Assembly (NCBI GenBank): GCA_934591845.1
Contig: CAKTPO010000022.1
Span: 1-35,768, forward strand
Direction of reading: 5' to 3'
DNA: 35,768 bases
From: an uncultured Oscillospiraceae bacterium
GTDB lineage: Bacteria > Bacillota > Clostridia > Oscillospirales > Oscillospiraceae
Under the pieces are notes generated by a model. That model was not told the origin of the DNA. It saw only the letters and a list, made by a program, of their open reading frames with translations, and did no database searches. Position numbers and translations under genes: made by a program. Below are positions 23,972-31,130 of the stretch, one piece after another. Position 1 is the first letter of the stretch; every line of letters starts with the position of its first letter.

Positions 23972-24916
23972 TTAACCGATCTGGTTGGGGTCGCTGGCAT
24001 CCCGCAGGCCGTCACCGATGAAGTTGATGGACAGTACGAACAGGATCAGCATAATGGAGCAGGGGAGCCACATCCACCAGTACCCCAGCCAGTCAAAGCG
24101 AATGGTGCCGGAGTTGGTGATGACGTTGATGATGTTGCCCCAGGTGGCGATCTCCTGGGGAACGCCGTAGCCCAGGACGGACAGGGAGGCTTCCTGCAAA
24201 ATGAACATGGCGGTGGACAGGGTGATGTTTACCACAACGGGGCCAAGGGTGTTGGGCAGCAGATGCTTAAAGGCGATTTTGATGTCGGAGATGCCAAAGG
24301 CCCGCAGGGCTTGCACAAACTCCTCCTCTTTGAGAGACAGCACCTTGCTTCGGGCCATACGGTACATACTGGGCCAACCGGTGAGGATGAAAATAACAAT
24401 GAGGTTTTGCAGACTCTGGCCAACCAGGGCCACAATGATGATGATAAGTACCATCTGGGGGAAAGACAGGAAAATATCCGCAACTTTCATCAGAATATTG
24501 TCCAGCCAGCCGCCCTTGTAGCCCACAAACAGGCCCAGGGTCACGCCAATGAGAGCCGCGCCCAAGGCACTGCCCAAGCCCACCACGATACTGATGCGGC
24601 CACCGTAGAGCATCCGGGACCAAATGTCCCGGCCCATCTGGTCGGTGCCAAAGATGTGGGCCAGAGAGGGGGCTTGCATCTTTTCCCGCAGGGCAAAGGC
24701 CGTGGGAGAATACTTGGTAAACAGCGGTGCACCGAAGCACAGCAGGCAGATGACGAAGAACATGACCACGCCCAAAACTGCAAGCTTGTTGGCGGTGAGC
24801 TTCCGCAACGCCCGGTTGGTGAGCTTGGTGGAGAGCTTGCCGCTTTCCTCCATGTCCCGGATTTTATCCATCTGACGGTCCAAAGCCGTCCGTTTTACTT
24901 TATTTGTATTTGTCAT
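23972..24916 (-). CDS. ABC transporter permease (DppC/OppC type)
   Basis: A 314-residue inner-membrane permease. It begins with a basic cytoplasmic segment of about 45 residues, then a first membrane helix (AVLGVVMFFVICLLCFGAP), the DppC-type conserved stretch HIFGTDQMGRDIWSRMLYGGRIS, and further helices. The EAA-type loop is seen near EEEFVQALRAFGISD. ATG 24916 overlaps the stop of the preceding permease gene (ATGA), so translation is coupled. It pairs with the other permease to form the channel. Confidence 0.95.
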   Translation of the reverse strand: MTNTNKVKRTALDRQMDKIRDMEESGKLSTKLTNRALRKLTANKLAVLGVVMFFVICLLCFGAPLFTKYSPTAFALREKMQAPSLAHIFGTDQMGRDIWSRMLYGGRISIVVGLGSALGAALIGVTLGLFVGYKGGWLDNILMKVADIFLSFPQMVLIIIIVALVGQSLQNLIVIFILTGWPSMYRMARSKVLSLKEEEFVQALRAFGISDIKIAFKHLLPNTLGPVVVNITLSTAMFILQEASLSVLGYGVPQEIATWGNIINVITNSGTIRFDWLGYWWMWLPCSIMLILFVLSINFIGDGLRDASDPNQIG

Positions 24917-25863
24917 GACAGTTTCACCCTCGGATCAAGAACGGCCGTCAGAATATCCACAAGCAGGGACGACAGCAGCACAAGCAAGACCATAAACAGG
25001 CCGACGGACATGATAATGGGGGTATTCTGGGTTTTTACGGCATCGGTGAACCATCTGCCAACGCCGGGCCACTGGAAAATGTTTTCAATGACGATGGAGC
25101 CGCTGATCAGGGTGGGCAGACGGAAGCCGATCAGCACCATAACGGGGGTACAGGCCACCCGGAAGCCATGGAGCATGTTTACTTTCCACTCCGGCAGACC
25201 CTTGGCCCGGGCGGTTTTCATATAGTCCCGGTTCATGGAATCCAGCATACTGGACCGGGCGTAACGCATGACACCGGCGGTCATGGAAATACCGAGAACA
25301 AAGGCGGGCAGGAACAGATGGTGCAGCTCACTGGCTAAGCCACCGGTGCCCCGCTGCCCTACAGGGAACCATTTGAGGTTCAGGGCAAAGAGAATAATGC
25401 AGAAAATACCAAACAGGAACTGGGGGATGGCAACGCCGATCATACCGGCTACGGTCAGCACGTTATCAGCGATTTTTCCCTTTTTCAGGGCGGAGATCAC
25501 GCCCAGCAGAATGCCCAGCACCGTGGAAATGATGAGAGCGGCCAGAGACAGCTCAATGGTGGCGGGAAGCTTCTGCATCATCAGCTCGCTGACGGGCATG
25601 TTGTTTTGCAGGGAATACCCAAGGTCCCCTGTACATACCCCCTTGAGCCAGTTGAAATAGCGGACGATCATGGGGCCGTCCAGACCCTTGGCCACCCGGA
25701 AAGCCTGAATCTGCTCCGGGGTCATTTCGGCCAGCTGATCCATGGGGATCAGGAAATCGATCACGTCACCGGGCATCAGCTCCACGCCCAGGTAGATGAG
25801 AAACGTGATGATCAGCAGCATGGGAATCATGCCCAGCAGTTTTCTAAGTGTAAAATTCAGCAT
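24913..25863 (-). CDS. ABC transporter permease (DppB/OppB type)
   Basis: A 316-residue inner-membrane permease with about six helices. The first helix (RKLLGMIPMLLIITFLIYLG), the periplasmic stretch with LGLDGPMIVRYFNWL-like features and GDLGYSLQNNMPVSELM, and the EAA-type region YMKTARAKGLPE are typical of DppB. I set ATG 25863, seven bases after AAGGGG; the frame is open to 25917 but those 18 residues are not family-like. A gap of 114 bases with a stem-loop separates it from the binding-protein gene. Confidence 0.94.
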   Translation of the reverse strand: MLNFTLRKLLGMIPMLLIITFLIYLGVELMPGDVIDFLIPMDQLAEMTPEQIQAFRVAKGLDGPMIVRYFNWLKGVCTGDLGYSLQNNMPVSELMMQKLPATIELSLAALIISTVLGILLGVISALKKGKIADNVLTVAGMIGVAIPQFLFGIFCIILFALNLKWFPVGQRGTGGLASELHHLFLPAFVLGISMTAGVMRYARSSMLDSMNRDYMKTARAKGLPEWKVNMLHGFRVACTPVMVLIGFRLPTLISGSIVIENIFQWPGVGRWFTDAVKTQNTPIIMSVGLFMVLLVLLSSLLVDILTAVLDPRVKLS

Positions 25864-25936
25864 GGAAAAACCCCTTCCACTTTCTGTAGACATCCGGAAA
25901 GAAACCAGGTTTTGCATCCCTTTCCGGATAGTGGGC

Positions 25937-25960
25937 GGGGGCTAGCAAAGGCTAGCCCCC
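25937..25960 (-). promoter_or_regulatory. Intercistronic stem-loop after the binding-protein gene
   Basis: A perfect 10-bp stem (25937-25946 with 25951-25960, GGGGGCTAGC type) with a 4-base loop and no T run after it on the minus strand. Such hairpins after a binding-protein gene often protect its mRNA or lower expression of the following permease genes. Confidence 0.7.
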
Positions 25961-25977
25961 CAAAAAACGTATCGGAA

Positions 25978-27624
25978 TTACTTTGCGGCTCTCTCAAACA
26001 TGTTGATAAAGATGTATCTGGGGAAGGTCACGTTGACGGTCTGGACGTCAAAGCCATCCATGGCGTGGAACTGCTGGACCTGAGAGGAGTCCTTGCAGAA
26101 GGCATAGTCGATCTTGTCGGCCTTGGCGTTAGTGATCAGGTTCTCGTCACCGGCATCGGTGGAGGGGTACATGTAAATCTTTTCGATGTTGCCGGTGCCG
26201 GGGATGAAGTAATCTTCATTGCGGGCCAGGATGGTGTACTCACCCAGCTTGACGGTCTCGACCTTGAACGGGCCGGTGCCGATGGGCTTCTGCCAGAAGG
26301 TATCGGCGGCGAAGTTCTCAGGAGCCACATTCTCCAGGCAGTGCTTGGGCAGAACGGCCCACTGGGAGAAGATGGTCAGGGCGTTGGGCTGGGGATTGTT
26401 GAACTGGAAGATGACCTTGTTGCCGTCTACGGTGATGGAAGAAGCATCGTTCATCACGTCGGTCATAACGGCGTTGGCACCGGGAACGGTGGGATAGTAC
26501 TGGAAGGTCCAGGCCACATCATCGGCGGTGAAGTCCTGACCGTCGTGCCACTTGATGCCATCCCGGATGGTGAAGGTAATGGTCTTGCCGTCTTCGGAGA
26601 CTTCATAGCTTTCGGCCAGAGAGCCGTCGGTGGGGGTCAGGCTGGTGTCGGCGTTCAGCAGGCGGTCAAATACGATCTCCTGGTGCCAGAACAGGCCGGG
26701 GTTGGTAGCGGTGTGCTCCAGGGCGTTGACGGCACCGGTGTTGGTGTACATGGTCTTGTCGGCCCGGTCAATGTTCCAGTCCAGAATGTTCTTGGTGTAG
26801 GAGAACTGGTCGTTGCCCACGGCATTCCCGGCCATATCCAGGTGCTTGGAGGTGATGACCCAGGAGGGGATGTAGAACAGGGGGATGACTTCCACGTTCT
26901 CGTTTTCGTAGACCTGAATGGCATCATAGGCGGCCTTCTGGTCGGCAGTGGTGACGGCCACCTTGGCGGTCTCAATCAGGGCATCCAGAGTGGGGTCAGG
27001 CAGAACGGTGGAGTTGTTGGGGGCGGTGCTGTGGTGACGGTTGTACAGCTCGCCCAGAGTCAGGGCGTTGGTACCGGCAAAGCACAGATCCCAGTCTACA
27101 GCAGAGGTCTTGCCGTCAGCGGAGGGGGTCCACAGCTGAACGGTCAGGTTGTCGGTCAGCAGCTGGAACTCCATTTTCACGCCTACTTCGGCCCAGTAGC
27201 CCTGGATGGCGGTGATGGTGTCCAGGAGGTTGCCGGTGTAGTAAACGGCTTTCAGGGTGTAGGAGCTGTCCCAACCGGCTTCGGCCAGCAGCTGCTTGGC
27301 AAGCTCGGGGTTGTAGGTGTACTCGGTGAGGCCGTCAGCCTGCCAGGTTCCTTCGGGAACCAGAGACTTGTGGGCGGCGACCACGTTGTTTTCCCACAGG
27401 CCTTCTACGATGGCATCCATGTCAATGGCATACCACAGAGCCTGACGGACGCGGACGTCCTGCAGGGGATTGGTGTAGGCGGGACCGGCGGGTTCAGCGG
27501 CGGTGGCGTTGTCACCGGCAGGGGCTGCGGTGGTGGCAGCGGGGGCGGTGGTACCGCTCTGGCCGCAGGCTGCCAGGGTCAGCAGCATGCACGCTGCCAG
27601 CAGCAGTGTCACAAGTTTCTTCAT
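25978..27624 (-). CDS. Family-5 substrate-binding lipoprotein with circularly permuted domain order
   Basis: A 548-residue exported lipoprotein, lipobox L-A-A-C with Cys20, followed by a low-complexity Ala/Thr/Pro linker to about residue 50. It should capture the substrate for the permeases and ATPases that follow. The order of the SBP_bac_5 fold is swapped. Residues 52-120 (NPLQDVRVRQALWYAIDMDA..., YNPELAKQLLAEAGW) are what normally begins the second half of DppA/OppA; 225-285 resemble the normal C-terminal end. Only then come the normal N-terminal elements: LFWHQEIVFDRLL (311-323), the family signature around AESYEVSEDGKTITFTIRDG (337-356), PIGTGPFKV (447-455). It stops at 548 after PRYIFINM, where normal proteins continue into the VRVRQA block. 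Reading frame, ribosome site (AGGAGG) and promoter are intact. The ligand is inferred to be sialic acid from its neighbours. Confidence 0.9.
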   Translation of the reverse strand: MKKLVTLLLAACMLLTLAACGQSGTTAPAATTAAPAGDNATAAEPAGPAYTNPLQDVRVRQALWYAIDMDAIVEGLWENNVVAAHKSLVPEGTWQADGLTEYTYNPELAKQLLAEAGWDSSYTLKAVYYTGNLLDTITAIQGYWAEVGVKMEFQLLTDNLTVQLWTPSADGKTSAVDWDLCFAGTNALTLGELYNRHHSTAPNNSTVLPDPTLDALIETAKVAVTTADQKAAYDAIQVYENENVEVIPLFYIPSWVITSKHLDMAGNAVGNDQFSYTKNILDWNIDRADKTMYTNTGAVNALEHTATNPGLFWHQEIVFDRLLNADTSLTPTDGSLAESYEVSEDGKTITFTIRDGIKWHDGQDFTADDVAWTFQYYPTVPGANAVMTDVMNDASSITVDGNKVIFQFNNPQPNALTIFSQWAVLPKHCLENVAPENFAADTFWQKPIGTGPFKVETVKLGEYTILARNEDYFIPGTGNIEKIYMYPSTDAGDENLITNAKADKIDYAFCKDSSQVQQFHAMDGFDVQTVNVTFPRYIFINMFERAAK

Positions 27625-27702
27625 TTTTGTTCCTCCTAATGGTAAAAATTGCAGGGTTGGTCTCGTTCCTGCGGGAGCTTTTGAAAACTCCTATGTGTCT
27701 TC

Positions 27703-27731
27703 ATTCTAACGACAAATTTGAACATTGTCAA
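27703..27731 (-). promoter_or_regulatory. Promoter of the nine-gene transport/nan operon
   Basis: On the minus strand a perfect -35 TTGACA (27726-27731), a 17-base spacer and a -10 TAGAAT (27703-27708). The leader to the ATG is about 70 bases. Confidence 0.8.
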
Positions 27732-27774
27732 CACTGAAACCCGGGTGGCACTGTATAAATACGGATGTGAAAAT

Positions 27775-27828
27775 TGTGCATGTTGCACATAAGTCACTCT
27801 TAATAGTCTATAGAAAGCAACGTGTTGC
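27775..27828 (-). promoter_or_regulatory. Two dyads upstream of the nan operon promoter
   Basis: A perfect inverted repeat TGTGCA, 3 bases, TGCACA lies at 27775-27789. A second dyad GCAAC, 2 bases, GTTGC lies near 27817-27828. They are about 45-100 bases upstream of the -35 box, where an activator could bind. The proteins are unknown. Confidence 0.45.
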
Positions 27829-27843
27829 AAAAAGAAAATGATG

Positions 27844-27890
27844 AAAAAAGAGACCCGTGGGCAGCTCCGGAATGTGGGCGTGTCCACGGG
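27844..27890 (-). terminator. Second terminator-like hairpin upstream of the nan operon
   Basis: A 7-bp stem (27884-27890 with 27854-27860, CCCGTGG/CCACGGG) with a 23-base loop is followed on the minus strand by a T-rich run. It lies after the antiporter terminator and before the nan operon promoter, and may insulate the operon. Confidence 0.5.
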
Positions 27891-27931
27891 ATAGAATACA
27901 AAATGATAAATTCTGGCCGATTTCAGAGAAT

Positions 27932-27962
27932 AAAAAACTGGCTGCATTTTCATGCAGCCAGT
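27932..27962 (-). terminator. Intrinsic terminator after the antiporter gene
   Basis: A perfect 11-bp stem (27952-27962 with 27937-27947), a 4-base loop and a run of T on the minus strand. Confidence 0.92.
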
Positions 27963-27973
27963 CCAAAGAAAAA

Positions 27974-29257
27974 TTATTTCCGAATTTCTTCCGGCATAAC
28001 ACCCCGGTTGGAAATGGTTTTCGGGGTGATTTCCCCGGCTTTGGTCAGTGCATCCTTGGTCAGGATGGGGCCGACCAGCTCATAAATCAGCACAGAGAAC
28101 AAAATGATACTGCGCATAATGGCACCCTCGGGGCCGAAGTCTGCGGCAACAGTGGCAGACATGCCCAGGGCCACACCGGCCTGGGGAAGCAGGGTGATGC
28201 CCAGATATTTGCAGACCGTGTTGGGGCAGCCCATAAACCGGGAGCTGACACTGGCGCCGATGATTTTCCCGGCGGAGCGCATGAGGATATACACAAGACC
28301 GATGCCCACCACGGCGGCACTGGCAAAAACCCGCAAATCCAGCTCCGCACCGGAGAGCACGAAGAACAACACGTATACGGGGCCGGTCCAGCGGTCAGTG
28401 CGGTACATGATCTCGTCGGAGAAGTCACAGAGGTTGCAGAACACGGTGCCGCACATCATGCACACCAGCAGGGAAGAGAAGCCTACTTCTACGCCGCCGC
28501 CCAGATCCAACTCTACCTTGGAGAAGGCGGTGCACAGGAATACAAAAGCCACTGCCAGGCTCAACCGCTTGGAGCGGGAGTTGAAGAACTTTTCCACCAC
28601 GCTGAATACCCAGCCCAGGGCAGCACCCAGCAGCAGGGAGGCAACGATTTCAATGGCGGGGTTTAACAGCACGGAAACCAGATTCACGGAACCGGAGATC
28701 AGGGCCTTGGCAATGCCGGTGGATACGGCGAAGACGATGAGGCCCACCGCATCGTCCAGGGCCACGATGGGAAGCAGAATGTTGGTCAAGGGTCCTTTGG
28801 CCTTGTACTGGTTGATGACCATCACCGTGGCGGCAGGGGCAGTGGCGGTGGCAATGGCACCTAAGACGATGCAGGTGGATACCGGCAGGGTGTCCCCCAG
28901 GAACAGGTGCAGCACCAACAGACCCACATCTACAAAAGCCGTGGCGGCCAGGGCCTGGAACACGGCCACCACAGAAGCCTGACGGCCAATGTGTTTCAGT
29001 TCTTCCAACCGGAATTCATTGCCGATGGAGAACGCAATAAAGCCCAGGGAAATATCACTGATTAAGCCCAGCTTTTCCACAAACTCAAAGGAGGGAAGCC
29101 CCAGATAGGGAATGCCCAAAGCACCCAGACACAACGGCCCGATCAGCAATCCCGCCACCAGATAACTGGTTACGTCAGGCAGATTGCACCGGGAGGTCAA
29201 TCTGGACAAAAAGAGTCCTGCGAACATCGCAAGACCGATGGCAAGTAAATATTCCAT
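27974..29257 (-). CDS. Cation:proton antiporter (CPA2/KefB-NhaS type)
   Basis: A 427-residue membrane protein with about 12 hydrophobic segments of the sodium/hydrogen exchanger family. The PIVALDDAVGLIVF segment near residue 160 has the paired acidic residues that bind the cation in these antiporters. VTSYLVAGLLIGP near the start and the late LLPQAGVALGMS are also typical. There is no C-terminal RCK/TrkA_N domain, so it is not a full KefB/C. It probably exchanges Na+ or K+ for H+. I choose ATG 29257, six bases after AGAGGC; the frame opens six codons earlier. It is transcribed divergently from mscS, from a promoter at 29300-29327. Confidence 0.9.
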   Translation of the reverse strand: MEYLLAIGLAMFAGLFLSRLTSRCNLPDVTSYLVAGLLIGPLCLGALGIPYLGLPSFEFVEKLGLISDISLGFIAFSIGNEFRLEELKHIGRQASVVAVFQALAATAFVDVGLLVLHLFLGDTLPVSTCIVLGAIATATAPAATVMVINQYKAKGPLTNILLPIVALDDAVGLIVFAVSTGIAKALISGSVNLVSVLLNPAIEIVASLLLGAALGWVFSVVEKFFNSRSKRLSLAVAFVFLCTAFSKVELDLGGGVEVGFSSLLVCMMCGTVFCNLCDFSDEIMYRTDRWTGPVYVLFFVLSGAELDLRVFASAAVVGIGLVYILMRSAGKIIGASVSSRFMGCPNTVCKYLGITLLPQAGVALGMSATVAADFGPEGAIMRSIILFSVLIYELVGPILTKDALTKAGEITPKTISNRGVMPEEIRK

Positions 29258-29299
29258 CAAAATGCCTCTTTTCATATAATCTATTTCATTTGCGGAACT

Positions 29300-29327
29300 A
29301 TTATATCATTCCCTTTCCCGGATGCAA
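29300..29327 (-). promoter_or_regulatory. Promoter of the antiporter gene
   Basis: On the minus strand TTGCAT (29322-29327), a 16-base spacer and TATAAT (29300-29305). Confidence 0.7.
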
Positions 29328-29336
29328 GGCCTGGAA

Positions 29337-29418
29337 TTTCACAAGATTTTCGTGACTTTTCCCGGTCAAATTGTGAAAAACCATAATTGACCCCATTTTC
29401 CCCGGCTTTCGCTGCCGG
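29337..29418. promoter_or_regulatory. Dyads in the divergent antiporter-mscS control region
   Basis: Between the two divergent promoters lie three inverted repeats: TTTCACAA (29337-29344) with TTGTGAAA (29371-29378); GGTCAA (29364-29369) with TTGACC (29387-29392); and CCGGC (29402-29406) with GCCGG (29414-29418). They could be regulator sites shared by both genes. Confidence 0.4.
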
Positions 29419-29424
29419 AAACCC

Positions 29425-29453
29425 TTGCATCCCCGGAAAAAACCGGGTATAAT
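29425..29453 (+). promoter_or_regulatory. Promoter of mscS
   Basis: TTGCAT (29425-29430), a 17-base spacer and TATAAT (29448-29453). The spacer holds a CCCGG/CCGGG dyad. Confidence 0.75.
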
Positions 29454-29498
29454 GCAGACATTACACCCGGGGACGGTTCCCCGGAAAAGGAGACAACT

Positions 29499-30323
29499 AT
29501 GGAACAGCTGAAAAGCATTTTGAAAACCTGGCTGGCAGGAGGGATGATCGACAAACTCTTTTCCACCGTCATCACCCTGGTCATCGGCATTCTGGCCGTG
29601 CGGCTGGTGCTGCGCATTGTCCGGCGGGGCCTGGAAAAGACCCATTTGGAAAAGGCGGCCCACAGCCTGATTCTGTCTTTGACCAAGGTGGGGCTTTATA
29701 CCCTGCTATGTCTCAGCGTGGCCTCTAGTTTGGGCATCGATGTCACGGGCCTGGTGGCCCTGGCCAGTGTATTGACCCTGTCGGTTTCTCTGTCCTTGCA
29801 GAATTTGCTGACCAACATTTTAGGCGGCTTCTCCCTGCTCACCACCCACCCTTTCCACTCCGGGGACTATGTGGACATCGGCAGCCAGTCCGGCACCGTG
29901 ACCCAGATCGACATGACCTATACCCGTCTGCAAACCCCGGACAATAAAATCGTCTGCATCCCCAACAGCACCGTGGTGGCTTCCGAAGTGGTCAATTATA
30001 CCGCCAGCGGCACCCGCCGAGCCACCATCCAGGTCAGTGCCGGTTACGATGCCCCCACCCAAAAGGTGATCGATGCCCTGCTCCAGGCAGCGCAGGTGGA
30101 TAAAACCCTCTTAGAGCCCGCCCCCTTTGCGGCACTGGACAGTTACGGTGACAACGCCATCAACTACATCCTCCGCTTCTGGGCCAAAACCGAGGACTAC
30201 TGGGAGGTCTACTTCCAGGTCAACCAGCGCATCAAGGACATCTTCGACAGCCAAAACATTCCCATGACCTACCCCCACTTGAATGTACACTTTGATAAGG
30301 AGTTTATAGAGTCCCAAAAATAA
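29499..30323 (+). CDS. mscS: Small-conductance mechanosensitive channel MscS
   Basis: A 274-residue membrane protein, close to E. coli MscS in length. Helix 1 is near residues 18-40 and helix 2 near 58-82. The pore helix 3 near 84-115 reads GLVALASVLTLSVSLSLQN with small residues lining the channel. The cytoplasmic beta domain starts HPFHSGDYVDIGSQSGTV, and the cage domain continues to the end. It releases solutes when the membrane is stretched, so it protects against hypo-osmotic shock. ATG 29499 follows AAAAGGAG at a 6-base distance. It has its own promoter and a strong terminator. Confidence 0.95.
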   Translation: MEQLKSILKTWLAGGMIDKLFSTVITLVIGILAVRLVLRIVRRGLEKTHLEKAAHSLILSLTKVGLYTLLCLSVASSLGIDVTGLVALASVLTLSVSLSLQNLLTNILGGFSLLTTHPFHSGDYVDIGSQSGTVTQIDMTYTRLQTPDNKIVCIPNSTVVASEVVNYTASGTRRATIQVSAGYDAPTQKVIDALLQAAQVDKTLLEPAPFAALDSYGDNAINYILRFWAKTEDYWEVYFQVNQRIKDIFDSQNIPMTYPHLNVHFDKEFIESQK

Positions 30324-30327
30324 ACGT

Positions 30328-30362
30328 ACAGCCTGCCCCGGTTTTCAGGGCAGGCTGTTTTT
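30328..30362 (+). terminator. Intrinsic terminator after mscS
   Basis: A perfect 11-bp stem (30328-30338 with 30348-30358), a 9-base loop and a T run. Confidence 0.93.
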
Positions 30363-30382
30363 ACGGCACAGGGGAGAGAGAA

Positions 30383-30437
30383 GTTGACAGTTATGTCCGA
30401 ATTGACAATTGACAATGGACAATTGACAATTAATTGG
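30383..30437 (-). repeat. 7-bp repeat array, second copy
   Basis: Units of GACAATT/GACAATG run on the plus strand, preceded by GTTGACAGTTAT. The reverse complement follows the same unit order as 1014-1058, so the two arrays are inverted copies. Confidence 0.8.
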
Positions 30438-30480
30438 AGGACGGACGTTCCCCCATTTGTGCAAACGGAACCACAATATA

Positions 30481-30619
30481 ACGTCCTTAGAATTCCCCGG
30501 TTGAAAAGTACCCCCATCAGCGAAACTGTAGGGAACGGCCTATGTGCCGTTCCGCACGTGAAAGGACGGAACGGTTACCGATAAAAACCAGACACGTCCC
30601 CCCATTATGTCATTCCGAC
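30481..30619 (+). repeat. Flank module, direct copy of 35469-35606
   Basis: It starts ACGTCCTTAGAA, runs through the GGAACGGC palindrome and ends in the TTCCGAC region. It matches 35469-35606 along its length with scattered differences and overlaps the left part of composite copy 2. Confidence 0.75.
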
Positions 30620-30808
30620 CGTAGCGCAAGCGGAGTGGAGGAATCCACCACGTGGGATAAGAAATAACCACAAGATAAAACCTGCTACTTGGGAAGATTC
30701 CTCGGCTCGCTACCCGTTCGATCGGAATGACATGTCGGGGGTGATTCCGTTTTGTCCACACAGGTTATATTCGCCACGCCCCGGAACGGCACATAGGCCG
30801 TTCCCTAC
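30528..30808 (-). repeat. Composite palindromic repeat, copy 2 (inverted)
   Basis: 281 bp, bounded by inverted 26-bp palindromic ends (30528-30553, 30783-30808), with the CATTCCGA...GGAATGAC palindrome inside. As its reverse complement it aligns with 630-906 over the full length, with more differences in the middle than at the ends. Confidence 0.8.
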
Positions 30809-30974
30809 AGTGAGACTCGACACGTTTACCGTTGTGTCCATTGTTTCGGCTTTCTGCTACGTCTCCCCGCCCGTCTTTAGAACACCCTGGTTAAAAAGTA
30901 ACCCTACGGTTTCACTGGTTGGTGTATTTTTCTACACAACGTATTCCAAAAACGGATACGTCCGTTGCTCTGAT

Positions 30975-30999
30975 AACTGTCAACTGTCCACTGTCAACT
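30975..30999 (+). repeat. Short 7-bp repeat array, third copy
   Basis: AACTGT, CAACTGT, CCACTGT, CAACT: the same units as 1046-1077, in the same orientation. Confidence 0.75.
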
Positions 31000-31032
31000 T
31001 TTTCCAGCCGTTCCCTACGGTTTCGCCGCAAG

Positions 31033-31063
31033 GTTCTACCTCTGCGCCTGTTGTGCTTACAAT
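31033..31063 (-). repeat. 31-bp dispersed module, copy 2
   Basis: As its reverse complement it matches 963-993 at about 28 of 31 positions (GCGCAGAGGTAGAAC core). Confidence 0.65.
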
Positions 31064-31095
31064 GGGGAACGTGGTATTGCCCCTCTTTGATAAAC

Positions 31096-31124
31096 AAAAA
31101 CGGCGGCACAATCGCCGCCGTTTT
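31096..31124 (-). terminator. Intrinsic terminator after yhaM
   Basis: An 11-bp stem (AAAACGGCGGC with GCCGCCGTTTT; 31097-31107 and 31114-31124) with a 6-base loop; T residues follow on the minus strand. Its sequence could also work in the other direction. Confidence 0.88.
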
Positions 31125-31130
31125 GTCCCG

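Larger units (their letters stand above)
30363..31095. other. Gene-free repeat mosaic between mscS and yhaM
   Basis: About 730 bases with no credible gene. It holds 7-bp arrays (30383-30437, 30975-30999), a composite repeat (30528-30808), a partial copy of the flank module (about 30870-30925, with TTTAGAACACCC) and the 31-bp module (31033-31063). It carries the same parts as 549-1080, mostly in inverted orientation. Open frames here only reflect repeats. Confidence 0.75.

Noticed and set aside
25978..27624. Two fused or frameshifted half genes of binding proteins
   Set aside because: Each half occurs only once, the frame is continuous, and one leader, linker and stop fit a single permuted protein.
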